A DNA stretch of 64,000 nucleotides, taken from positions 245,595 through 309,594 of the forward strand of contig NZ_FRFD01000008.1 of NCBI RefSeq assembly GCF_900143645.1. Direction: 5' to 3'. The notes under the pieces are model-generated. The model did no database searches, had not been told where the DNA came from, and was given only the letters and a program-made list of their open reading frames with translations. The DNA comes from Anaerocolumna xylanovorans DSM 12503 (GTDB lineage: Bacteria; Bacillota; Clostridia; Lachnospirales; Lachnospiraceae). Shown piece by piece: positions 52,101 through 59,746 of the stretch (position 1 is its first letter; every line of letters starts with the position of its first letter). The translations under genes were made by a program, and so were the position numbers.

Positions 52101-53705
52101 GGATTAATCTCCCCGCCCCCCCACCATGATATCTATTCCATTGAGGATTTGGCGCAGCTAATCTATGACCTTAAGAATTCCAATAAGGATGCCAGAATTT
52201 CTGTTAAGCTGGTATCAGAAGCAGGTGTTGGAACCGTTGCTGCCGGTGTCGCAAAGGCAGGAGCACAGGTTATCCTCATATCCGGCTTTGACGGCGGTAC
52301 CGGAGCAGCACCCAGAAATTCCATCCACAATGCCGGACTTCCCTGGGAGTTAGGTCTTGCAGAAACCCATCAGACCCTTATAATGAATGGTCTGCGTTCC
52401 AGGGTAATGGTAGAGACTGACGGTAAGCTGATGACAGGAAGGGATGTTGTGATTGCCGCACTTCTTGGAGCAGAGGAATTTGGCTTTGCCACAGCGCCCC
52501 TTGTAACCTTAGGCTGTGTAATGATGCGTGTGTGCAACCTGGATACCTGTCCGGTAGGCGTTGCCACCCAGAACCCGGAACTTCGTAAGAACTTCAAGGG
52601 CAAGCCGGAATATGTAGTAAACTTCATGCGCTTTATTGCACAGGAAGTAAGAGAATATATGGCAAAACTTGGTGTCAGAAAGCTTGAGGAATTAGTCGGA
52701 AGAAGTGAGCTGTTAAAAGAAAAGGAAGCTGTTAATACAGGAAGAGCTGCACGAATCGACCTCTCGAAGATTCTCAACAATCCTTTTGACGGAAATACCG
52801 AGGAAGCGCATTTTGATCCCAAGAAGATATATAACTTTGAGCTTGAAAATACCATTGATGAAAAAGTACTGTTAAAGAAGCTTAAGAGCGCTATTGCTTC
52901 CGGACAGTCTAAGACCATTGAGACCCAGGTCTCCAATATCGACCGTACCTTTGGGACCATCTTAGGTTCCGAGATAACAAAGGCACATGGAACTTCCTTA
53001 GAGGATGATACTTATGTCATCAAATGTCAGGGAAGCGGCGGACAGAGCTTTGGTGCATTTATCCCGAAAGGGCTTACCCTTGAACTCTCCGGTGACAGCA
53101 ACGATTACTTCGGAAAAGGTCTTTCCGGCGGAAAGCTTGTGGTATATCCTCCAAAGGGAACCAGATTCGAAGCGGATAAGAATATTATTATCGGAAATGT
53201 TGCCCTGTATGGTGCTACCAGCGGTAAGGTATTCATAAATGGTGTGGCCGGTGAACGTTTCTGTGTTCGTAACTCCGGTGCCAGTGCCGTTGTAGAAGGC
53301 GTTGGTGACCACGGCTGTGAGTATATGACAGGCGGAAGAGTTGTGGTGCTTGGTACAACAGGAAAGAACTTTGCAGCCGGCATGAGCGGCGGTATAGCTT
53401 ATGTACTGGATGAGGGCAGTAACCTTTATAAGAAGCTCAATAAGGAAATGGTGTCTATGGAGTCTGTATCGGAGAAATATGACGTACTGGAATTAAAGAG
53501 TATGATTACCGAGCACGTTAAGATGACAGGTTCTGTTAAGGGCAAAGATATCCTGGATAACTTTATGGATTATCTGCCGAGATTCAAGAAAATCATTCCT
53601 TACGATTACAGCCGTATGCTTATGACCATCGTCCAGATGGAGGAAAAGGGCTTAAGCAGCGAGCAGGCACAAATTGAGGCATTCTTTGCCAACACCAGGG
53701 GCTAG
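49146..53705 (+). CDS. gltB: glutamate synthase, large (alpha) subunit
   Basis: A 1519-residue GOGAT subunit moving the amide of glutamine to 2-oxoglutarate. ATG 49146 is chosen because AGAGG lies 8 bases before it; the upstream in-frame GTG 49140 is too close. A 25-residue propeptide precedes Cys26 (DNCGIGAVVN), the expected N-terminal nucleophile of the type II glutaminase domain (about 26-430). Then come the central domain, the FMN-binding synthase barrel (about 830-1200; MSYGSISQEAHE, GGKSNSGEGGE) with the Fe-S cysteines in CVMMRVCNLDTCPVG, and the C-terminal beta-helix. gltD follows after 13 bases. The leader carries an ANTAR-type attenuator. Confidence 0.97.
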   Translation: MDRYGVEETKRTQTGLYDPRFEHDNCGIGAVVNIKGVKTHETVANALKIVENLEHRAGKDAEGKTGDGVGILLQISHKFFVKETEALNINIGGERDYGIGMFFFPQEELSRNQAKKMFEIIVEKEGMEFLGWREVPTVPDILGHKAVECMPYIMQGFVGRPHGVKKGLDFDRKLYIARRVFEQSNDNTYVVSLSSRTIVYKGMFLVKQLRRFFMDLQDEAYESAIAIVHSRFSTNTNPSWHRAHPNRLIVHNGEINTIRGNVDKMLAREETMQSKYLNKELHKILPVINTEGSDSAMLDNALEFLIMSGMDLPLAVMITIPEPWANDQNMSQERRDFYQYYATMMEPWDGPASILFSDGDIMGAVLDRNGLRPSRYYITDDNHVILSSEVGVLDIAPEKIVKKERLRPGKMLLVDTVKGRVIDDEDLKNSYATNSPYGEWLDSNLVKLKDLHIPNKKVWEYNDEERARLQKAFGYTYEEYRTTILPMARTGGEPVAAMGADGPLPILSKSNPPLFSYFRQLFAQVTNPPIDAIREEIVTSTDVYIGEDGNLLEECAENCKVLKIHNPILTSTDLLKIKSMKIPGFKVETIPIIYYKNTSLERAIDHIFVEADRAYKDGANILILSDRGVDENHVAIPALLAVSAMQQHLVRTKKRTAVAMILESAEPREVHHFATLLGYGACAVNPYLAQESIKQLIASNMLDKDYYAAVNDYNKAILKGIVKIASKMGISTIQSYQGSKIFEAIGISKEVIDKYFTDTVSRIGGITIKDIEKQVDELHTKAFDPLGLNTDLTLENSGHHKLRSGKDEHLYNPQTIHQLQKATRTGDYEAFKEYTKLIEKEEEGINLRGLLEFNLPKNGIPIEEVESVDSIVKRFKTGAMSYGSISQEAHETLAIAMNMLGGKSNSGEGGESLERLTTGKDGLNRCSAIKQVASGRFGVTSQYLVSAKEIQIKMAQGAKPGEGGQLPAEKVYPWVAKTRHSTPGVGLISPPPHHDIYSIEDLAQLIYDLKNSNKDARISVKLVSEAGVGTVAAGVAKAGAQVILISGFDGGTGAAPRNSIHNAGLPWELGLAETHQTLIMNGLRSRVMVETDGKLMTGRDVVIAALLGAEEFGFATAPLVTLGCVMMRVCNLDTCPVGVATQNPELRKNFKGKPEYVVNFMRFIAQEVREYMAKLGVRKLEELVGRSELLKEKEAVNTGRAARIDLSKILNNPFDGNTEEAHFDPKKIYNFELENTIDEKVLLKKLKSAIASGQSKTIETQVSNIDRTFGTILGSEITKAHGTSLEDDTYVIKCQGSGGQSFGAFIPKGLTLELSGDSNDYFGKGLSGGKLVVYPPKGTRFEADKNIIIGNVALYGATSGKVFINGVAGERFCVRNSGASAVVEGVGDHGCEYMTGGRVVVLGTTGKNFAAGMSGGIAYVLDEGSNLYKKLNKEMVSMESVSEKYDVLELKSMITEHVKMTGSVKGKDILDNFMDYLPRFKKIIPYDYSRMLMTIVQMEEKGLSSEQAQIEAFFANTRG

Positions 53706-53718
53706 GAGGTAAGAAGCA

Positions 53719-55203
53719 ATGGGAAAACCAACAGGATTTATGGAATATGACAGAAAGCTAAGCAAAGGGCTGGCTCCTCTTGAACGTATAAAGAATTTTA
53801 ATGAATTCCACATTCCTTTATCCAAGGAAGAGCAAAAGATACAGGGGGCAAGGTGCATGGATTGCGGTGTACCCTTCTGCCAGTCAGGAGTCATCTTAAA
53901 CGGTATGACCTCAGGCTGTCCTTTAAACAACCTGGTACCGGAGTGGAATGACCTTTTATATAACGGAAATATGAATCAGGCCTTAAAGCGTCTGTTTAAG
54001 ACAAATAATTTCCCTGAATTTACCGGGCGTGTATGTCCGGCTCCCTGTGAGCCGGCCTGCACCTGTAATGTGGCAACCAGTCCGGTATCCATTAAGGAAA
54101 ATGAATTAAGCATTATTGAAAACGGCTATAAATCAGGCTTTGTTACCGCACAGCCTCCCAAAGTGAGAACCGGCAAGAAGGTTGCTGTTATAGGCTCCGG
54201 TCCCTCCGGTCTTGCAGCAGCAGACCAGTTAAATAAAAGGGGGCATCAGGTAACTGTGTTTGAACGCTCTGACCGTATCGGCGGATTGTTGATGTATGGT
54301 ATCCCGAATATGAAATTGGAGAAACACATCATAGAACGCCGGATAGAAATCATGAAGGAAGAAGGTATTACCTTCGTTACCGGAGCAGATGTCGGCAAGA
54401 ACTACAAAGTTTCTGATATCAAGAAGGAATTTGGCAGTATCATCCTTGCCTGCGGAGCTTCAAAGCCAAGGGATATCAAGGCACCTGGCAGAGAAGCCAG
54501 GGGAATCTGCTTTGCTGTGGATTTCTTAAAGGGTGTTACCAAGAGTCTCCTTGATTCTAACTTTAAAGATAATGCCTGTATCAATACAAAGGGTAAGAAC
54601 GTGGTAGTAATCGGCGGCGGTGATACGGGAAATGACTGTGTGGGAACCAGCATCAGACAGGGAGCAAAATCCGTTCTTCAGATAGAAATGATGCCTAAGC
54701 CACCGGAAAACAGGACCGAAGATAATCCCTGGCCTGAATGGCCTAAGGTTCTAAAGACCGATTACGGCCAGGAGGAAGCCATTGCCGTCTTCGGCCATGA
54801 CCCCAGAGTATATGAATCTACCGTAAAGGAATTTATCGCAGATAAGGACGGCAACCTCACAAAGGTTAAGGTAGTAAAGCTTTGCAGTAAATTTAATGCC
54901 GAAACCAAGCGTTTTCAGATGGAAGAAGTTCCTGGCAGTGAATATGTGGTGGACGCAGATTATGTATTTATTGCAGCAGGCTTTTTAGGAACAGAAGAAT
55001 ATGTGGCAAAGGCCTTTGGCGTAGAACTAAATGCCAGAACCAATGTTGCAACGGAAGAAGGCAAATACCGGACCAGTGCAGATAAAGTATTTGTGGCTGG
55101 TGATATGCACAGAGGCCAGTCGCTGGTGGTATGGGCTATCAGAGAAGGCAGGGAAGTTGCAAGGGCCGTAGATGAACATTTGATGGGATACAGCAATTTG
55201 TAG
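53719..55203 (+). CDS. gltD: glutamate synthase, small (beta) subunit
   Basis: A 494-residue flavoprotein supplying electrons from NAD(P)H to GltB. N-terminal cysteine clusters for 4Fe-4S centres (RCMDCGVPFC and CPAPCEPACTC), an FAD Rossmann motif (VIGSGPSGLAAADQL), a second dinucleotide motif (VIGGGDTGNDCVG) and a C-terminal VFVAGDMHRGQSLVVWAI. Ribosome site GGAGGTAAG before ATG 53719. Translationally close to gltB and closed by a terminator. With glnA it completes the GS-GOGAT route of ammonia assimilation. Confidence 0.97.
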   Translation: MGKPTGFMEYDRKLSKGLAPLERIKNFNEFHIPLSKEEQKIQGARCMDCGVPFCQSGVILNGMTSGCPLNNLVPEWNDLLYNGNMNQALKRLFKTNNFPEFTGRVCPAPCEPACTCNVATSPVSIKENELSIIENGYKSGFVTAQPPKVRTGKKVAVIGSGPSGLAAADQLNKRGHQVTVFERSDRIGGLLMYGIPNMKLEKHIIERRIEIMKEEGITFVTGADVGKNYKVSDIKKEFGSIILACGASKPRDIKAPGREARGICFAVDFLKGVTKSLLDSNFKDNACINTKGKNVVVIGGGDTGNDCVGTSIRQGAKSVLQIEMMPKPPENRTEDNPWPEWPKVLKTDYGQEEAIAVFGHDPRVYESTVKEFIADKDGNLTKVKVVKLCSKFNAETKRFQMEEVPGSEYVVDADYVFIAAGFLGTEEYVAKAFGVELNARTNVATEEGKYRTSADKVFVAGDMHRGQSLVVWAIREGREVARAVDEHLMGYSNL

Positions 55204-55267
55204 AGAAGATGCATTACCTGTAAGTTTCACAGGCTTTGATGAAGATGAAATTGAAGTTAAAATAGAG

Positions 55268-55300
55268 GTAACCGGCAGAATTTGGCCGGTTACTTTTTTG
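55268..55300 (+). terminator. terminator of gltBD
   Basis: GTAACCGGC (55268-55276) with GCCGGTTAC (55285-55293) followed by TTTTTTG. Confidence 0.9.
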
Positions 55301-55354
55301 TTTAAAATAGAACTGGGATAAACAAAAATATACAATAAATGGCAATATATTTCA

Positions 55355-55389
55355 TGCATATATATGCAAATGTATGCTATTATTAAAAT
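55355..55389 (+). promoter_or_regulatory. palindromic operator and promoter of the biosynthetic operon
   Basis: TGCATATATATGCA (55355-55368) is a perfect 14-base palindrome, with a further TATGC just after it. It overlaps the place of a -35 box for TAAAAT (55384-55389). A repressor or activator bound there would control the downstream operon. The -35 itself is poor (TATATG), which suggests need for an activator. No regulator gene lies in the visible operon. Confidence 0.45.
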
Positions 55390-55455
55390 GTAATATTTTA
55401 GTAAAAAATGCACTTTTATGTAATGAAAATAAGTAACATAGAAGGGAAATCAATA

Positions 55456-57027
55456 ATGAGAGAAAATCAAATCCTGCTGGTCAATTTTCATAATTTTGAT
55501 AAAAAATGCTATGAAATGGAAGAAGCCTTAGGGCTGCAATATATCGCTACATACTTAGAGAGCAAAGAAATACATTCAGAAGTATGTGATACGGCCATTG
55601 TTACTATATCGTTGGAAAATATAGTAGATAAAATTGTAAATCAGGACTATTTAATTGTTGCTTTCTCAATTTATCAAACAACCTATGATTATACCAAACA
55701 GGTTATAGCAGAATTGTTGAAAAGGCATTACAGGGGACATATTATACTGGGAGGGTATTTTGTTTCTCTGGCTTATAAAGAAGTTCTGTCTGAAATCGGA
55801 GATTATATTGACTGTATTATCTTTGGTGAAGGAGAGCAGGCTTTTTATAATTATGCAAAGCGTATTATTAAAAATGAGCCGTGGAAGGATTTAAAAAGTG
55901 TAATATATAAGGAAAATAATAAAATTATAGTTAATGACAAACTAGAATTGATTTATGATTTGGATACAATACCAATACCTAAGAGGGAAAAAATGCAATT
56001 TAGGAAATTGGCCAAAATATACTCCAGCAGAGGATGTTATGGGAGATGTGCATTTTGCAGTATTTATTGTTTCTTTGGATTTGATAAAAAGAAATGGAGA
56101 AGCAGAAGCGTAGAAAATATTATTGAAGAAATAAAATATCTGCTGGAAGAGCATGGCATTAAAAGTTTGTATTTCGTTGATGACAACTTTATGGGGCTTG
56201 GCAAAAACGGTAAGGAAAGAGCATACAGATTGGCGGAGAGCATTATTGAAAATAACATTAAAGTTACATATAGCGTAGAGTTTCGGGTGAATGATGCCGA
56301 TTATACTGTAATCTCCAAAATGAAAGAAAGCGGCCTGCGGAAAATATTTTACGGCGTGGAAAGCGGTGTACAAAAAGAGCTGGATTTACTTAATAAATTT
56401 ACTACAACGGCCCAAAACATAGAAGCAATTAAAATGACATACCTGGCAGGAATTGAACCGAATATTGGATTCATTATGTTTACGCCATATACTTCCTTTG
56501 ATGAAATCCTGGAAAACCTGGAATTCCTGGAAGGATTGATTCAATATAACTGCTTATCAAACAGCATGATAAAATCAAGATTAATCATACAGCCGGGATT
56601 TGATATCTATGAGAGATTGAAAGCAGAAAATAGAATTATCTGGGATAATACAACATATCAATATGTTTATGAATTTGTTGATAAGAAAGTTGAATTATAT
56701 TACAGCATACTTGTAAGCAACTATAATACGGATATCGGTGGATTGAATGCTGATTTGGCGCAAATAAAAGATGAGTTGTTTATTTGGGATTTGTATGATG
56801 ACAAATGTTATGAATACCAGTGCATAAGGCAATTAGAAAGGGAAGTGTTTCTTATAGAGCTGGACTATGCAAAGGAAATTGCACGGATAGTTGATGAAAA
56901 CCAACCGGAACAGATAGATACTTTAAATTATACGATAAGCCAAAAAGTGGATACTGCTTTAAAATTATATAATAATTTATTAAAAGACGGCAGGTTTAAA
57001 AAATATATGAAGAAGGTACCGGAATGA
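55456..57027 (+). CDS. B12-binding-type radical SAM protein (BchE-like)
   Basis: A 523-residue protein; ATG 55456 is chosen for GAAGGG nine bases upstream (earlier in-frame ATGs lack a ribosome site). The N-terminal approximately 135 residues are a cobalamin-binding-type Rossmann fold (ALGLQYIATYLESKEI, HIILGGYFVSL, IIFGEGEQAF), without a clear DxHxxG motif. The radical SAM barrel follows with the cluster motif C194-x3-C198-x2-C201 (SSRGCYGRCAFC) and FVDDNFMGLGKNG. COG1032-type enzymes methylate, rearrange or couple unreactive carbons in tetrapyrrole and natural-product pathways. It overlaps the next gene by 4 bases and starts the A+T-rich operon. The reaction is unknown. Confidence 0.85.
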   Translation: MRENQILLVNFHNFDKKCYEMEEALGLQYIATYLESKEIHSEVCDTAIVTISLENIVDKIVNQDYLIVAFSIYQTTYDYTKQVIAELLKRHYRGHIILGGYFVSLAYKEVLSEIGDYIDCIIFGEGEQAFYNYAKRIIKNEPWKDLKSVIYKENNKIIVNDKLELIYDLDTIPIPKREKMQFRKLAKIYSSRGCYGRCAFCSIYCFFGFDKKKWRSRSVENIIEEIKYLLEEHGIKSLYFVDDNFMGLGKNGKERAYRLAESIIENNIKVTYSVEFRVNDADYTVISKMKESGLRKIFYGVESGVQKELDLLNKFTTTAQNIEAIKMTYLAGIEPNIGFIMFTPYTSFDEILENLEFLEGLIQYNCLSNSMIKSRLIIQPGFDIYERLKAENRIIWDNTTYQYVYEFVDKKVELYYSILVSNYNTDIGGLNADLAQIKDELFIWDLYDDKCYEYQCIRQLEREVFLIELDYAKEIARIVDENQPEQIDTLNYTISQKVDTALKLYNNLLKDGRFKKYMKKVPE

Positions 57028-57887
57028 TAAAGGCAATCGTATGCAGCTTTGATAATCTGTTTTTGCGCGTGTCAGATGACGAAAAGCAAATAATGGCCAG
57101 ACAGCTTGGGGAAATTCGAAAGGAAAGCATAAAGCTGGTTAATGTCAGCGGAAGAACAATAGAACAAAGCAGAGAAATCTTAAGCCGGTATGTGGATGAA
57201 ATTGATTTATACGGATTAAATGGTGCACAAACGGAAGAAAACAGGTATAATATATCCTCTTTTTTTAAAAAGGCTCCCTTGTATAAAATACTGGATGAAT
57301 GCGACAGAAAGAATGTATACTATAGAATTTACTGTGAAGATGGAATTGTTTCAAAAGAGCTAAATAATCTATACAACATTATCACAGAGTATGCCACTCG
57401 GCAGCAGGGGAGCGATATTCAAAAAATCGAAAGAATAGTTCATTTTTATGAGGTGCTGTATAAGGGTACACATCTTTGTCCGGATGTAATCCGCCATTTG
57501 GAAGAAAAAAATATCAATGTAGTTAAGCTTGAAATTGTTGATCCTAATCCGCCGGTTATAAATCATTTTTCAAAGTTTTTATCTGCTATGCAGGATGTCA
57601 ATTATTTCTCTGCATGTGATAATAATCTGGAGGTTATGGACAGCCATACGGGAAAGGAAGGAGTACTGGAATTACTCAGGGAGCATTATGCAATTAAAAA
57701 TAACGAAGTACTTTCTATTGCACAGGATGACGGTGAAAGAAGATTGCTTTGGCAATCCGGATATAAAGGCTGTTTAATAAAGGATTTTCAGAAGTTTTGG
57801 CAGGAAGAAATATTTCCGGTTGATTGCAGTAAGGATGATAGTATTATCGGAATATTAGAGAAAGTTAACAAGGAGGGCAAAGGTTGA
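57024..57887 (+). CDS. HAD-fold (Cof-like) protein with degenerate active site
   Basis: A 287-residue protein of HAD hydrolase shape. The first strand reads KAIVCSFDNLFLR where active Cof phosphatases have IDLDGTL, so the nucleophile Asp is Ser and the Thr is Leu. Motif II Ser is kept (VNVSGRT). The end motif reads SIAQDDGERRLL where FGDNENDISML is expected, so the metal Asp pair is changed (Gln and Glu). The fold is thus kept but normal phosphatase chemistry is doubtful. It is translationally coupled (ATGA) to the radical SAM gene. A structural, binding or altered catalytic role in the pathway is inferred. Confidence 0.7.
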   Translation: MIKAIVCSFDNLFLRVSDDEKQIMARQLGEIRKESIKLVNVSGRTIEQSREILSRYVDEIDLYGLNGAQTEENRYNISSFFKKAPLYKILDECDRKNVYYRIYCEDGIVSKELNNLYNIITEYATRQQGSDIQKIERIVHFYEVLYKGTHLCPDVIRHLEEKNINVVKLEIVDPNPPVINHFSKFLSAMQDVNYFSACDNNLEVMDSHTGKEGVLELLREHYAIKNNEVLSIAQDDGERRLLWQSGYKGCLIKDFQKFWQEEIFPVDCSKDDSIIGILEKVNKEGKG

Positions 57888-57953
57888 AAGAAATGAGTTT
57901 TCAACCTTGCGTATTTGGGCCTATTCCCGTTTTGGGAAGGCTCAAAACGGGAA
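57880..57953 (+). promoter_or_regulatory. two perfect hairpins between the HAD-like and ligase genes
   Basis: AAGGTTGAAA/TTTCAACCTT (57880-57889 with 57899-57908) spans the HAD stop codon. TTCCCGTTTTG/CAAAACGGGAA (57924-57934 with 57943-57953) ends just before the ligase start. Neither has a T run, so RNA processing, stability or translation control is more likely than termination. Confidence 0.55.
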
Positions 57954-57969
57954 AGGCATGGGTATAAAG

Positions 57970-59478
57970 ATGAATAAAATATTATTTGAAAAATTAAACA
58001 ACCGTAAAGATGAATTATATTGTATCGACCATATACTGGAAGAAAGGATTATGACTTCGGATTTAAGCAGCGAATCCATTTATGTTGCAAATTATTTGTG
58101 GAAAAAAGGAGTTAGAAAGGGAGATAAAGTTGCTATTATTTTAAACCAGGAATATGGCTACCATATTTTGAGCCTGTATTTTGCGAATATCTGGATTGGT
58201 GCGATTAGTGTGCCAATCAGCCCCGGCTATAGCGGAGAAGAAAAAGAATTTGTATTGGGAAAGTGTGATCCCAAGGTGATTATTACAACAGAGGACATCA
58301 TAGATAAGCTTTCCGTAAAATATGCCGGCGTTACGGAGTTTATCGATATTAAGCAGCTTTTGGCAGGGATAAGGAAAGAAATGCCAGATGAACTGGTATT
58401 CTCAATGCCTTCCCTGGAAGGTGATGATGTACTGGCAATACTTTTTACGGCAGGTACGACCGGACATGCCAAGGGAGTATGCATGTCAGTTAATACTCTT
58501 GTTGTAAATCTAAAGAAGAATGGCGAAAGATTTGGATATGATTCCAAAACAAGAATGATGCTTATGAGTCCGCTGGTACATGCAAGTACTATAACACACG
58601 CAATAATATTACCGGCATTATTTGGATTTTCAGTAGTATTAAATGAGATATTTAATCTCAAGCTATGTTCAAGGTTTTGGGATATCGTTGAAAAAGATGA
58701 GGTTACGGTGGTATTATCAGTACCTTCGATGCTGGCATCCATTCTGCTGTTTAAAAATCATTTTCATCATAATCTTGAGCATTTTAAGTATTTTATGTGT
58801 GGATCAGCAGTTTTATTGGAGAGCCTGCAAAAGGAGTTTGAGCAAACCTTTAAGGTCAGGGTGAATGAGTTTTATGCCAGTACGGAAACCGGCATAATTG
58901 CCACAACCTTACCGGATGAAACTATTTCGAACAGATGGAAGCCTTTGGAGGGGACTACCGTAAAAATTTCGGATGACGGAGAAATATTGGTGAGTTCGAA
59001 TTACTTATTTAAGGGATATGTAAAAGATGAGGAGGAAACACAAGAAAGCTTGTTCCGGGATGCTAATGAAAATATATGGTACAGAACGGGAGATGTGGGA
59101 GTGATTGATGAACAGGGATTTTTGAAAATTACAGACAGGAAAAAGGATATTATTATTAAAGGAGGCTTTAATATATCTCCCAAGCAGGTGGATTCTATCA
59201 TTATAAAGCATCCGAATGTAAGCGAAGTTGCAACGGTTGGGGTTCCCAGTGAAATGTATGGTGAAGAGGTGGTAGCGGCTGTTCAGGTAAAACAGGAAAA
59301 TCAGAATAGCGAAAATGAACTGCTGCAGTATTGCAGAGATAATATGAATTCAATGATATGCCCGTCCAAAGTGCTTATATTGCCGCAATTGCCAAAAACG
59401 AATATGGGGAAAATTGATAAAAAGAAGATACAAAGTATGATTACCTGCAAAAAGGAGGAATCATATGGAAAATTATGA
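57970..59478 (+). CDS. adenylate-forming acyl/aryl-CoA or acyl-ACP ligase
   Basis: About 502 residues (ATG 57970; in-frame ATG 57958 is an alternative, with no clear ribosome-site advantage). A full ANL-superfamily enzyme: A3 loop LFTAGTTGHAKGV, A5 FYASTETG, A7 WYRTGDVG, A8 DRKKDIIIKGGFNISP and the catalytic Lys in PKTNMGKIDKK. It activates a carboxylic acid as an acyl-adenylate and passes it to a thiol. Because a stand-alone acyl carrier protein gene overlaps its 3' end by 14 bases, the thiol is probably the ACP phosphopantetheine rather than CoA. The acid is not predictable with confidence from sequence alone. Confidence 0.9.
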   Translation: MNKILFEKLNNRKDELYCIDHILEERIMTSDLSSESIYVANYLWKKGVRKGDKVAIILNQEYGYHILSLYFANIWIGAISVPISPGYSGEEKEFVLGKCDPKVIITTEDIIDKLSVKYAGVTEFIDIKQLLAGIRKEMPDELVFSMPSLEGDDVLAILFTAGTTGHAKGVCMSVNTLVVNLKKNGERFGYDSKTRMMLMSPLVHASTITHAIILPALFGFSVVLNEIFNLKLCSRFWDIVEKDEVTVVLSVPSMLASILLFKNHFHHNLEHFKYFMCGSAVLLESLQKEFEQTFKVRVNEFYASTETGIIATTLPDETISNRWKPLEGTTVKISDDGEILVSSNYLFKGYVKDEEETQESLFRDANENIWYRTGDVGVIDEQGFLKITDRKKDIIIKGGFNISPKQVDSIIIKHPNVSEVATVGVPSEMYGEEVVAAVQVKQENQNSENELLQYCRDNMNSMICPSKVLILPQLPKTNMGKIDKKKIQSMITCKKEESYGKL

Positions 59479-59746
59479 AGATGTCATAAATATTCTGCGT
59501 CATTATGCAAGGGAGGACGTGATAACAGCCGAGACAAGGATTGATGAATTGGGAATTGATTCATTAAATCTGATCCGTTCAATTATTGAGTTTGAGAATC
59601 TTTTCAATATTAATTTTGAGGCGGAAAAGTTAAGCCAGGATTCTTTTACTGTGGTTAATGATTTGGTGCAGTATATTCATGCAAAGATTGGAGAAAAAAT
59701 AACGGGATATGAAGGAGTTCAATATAATACATACAAGCTATTTTGA
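59465..59746 (+). CDS. stand-alone acyl carrier protein
   Basis: A 93-residue carrier with the phosphopantetheine site DELGIDSLNLIRS (Ser33), four-helix ACP pattern and acidic helix 2-3 region. Ribosome site AAGGAGG before ATG 59465. It overlaps the ligase upstream (14 bases) and the BtrH-type gene downstream (38 bases), a sign of a dedicated carrier passing cargo from the first to the second. It is not the fatty-acid synthesis AcpP, which shows DSLDTVEL-type sequence and lies among fab genes. The approximately 18 extra C-terminal residues (GYEGVQYNTYKLF) lie in the overlap. Confidence 0.92.
   Translation: MENYEDVINILRHYAREDVITAETRIDELGIDSLNLIRSIIEFENLFNINFEAEKLSQDSFTVVNDLVQYIHAKIGEKITGYEGVQYNTYKLF

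Noticed and set aside
55204..55315. A purine-rich open stretch after gltD (GAAGATGCATTACCTGTA... onward) reading like the tail of a protein.
   Set aside because: No start codon or ribosome site in frame, and it contains the gltBD terminator; probably chance or a decayed remnant too short to name.
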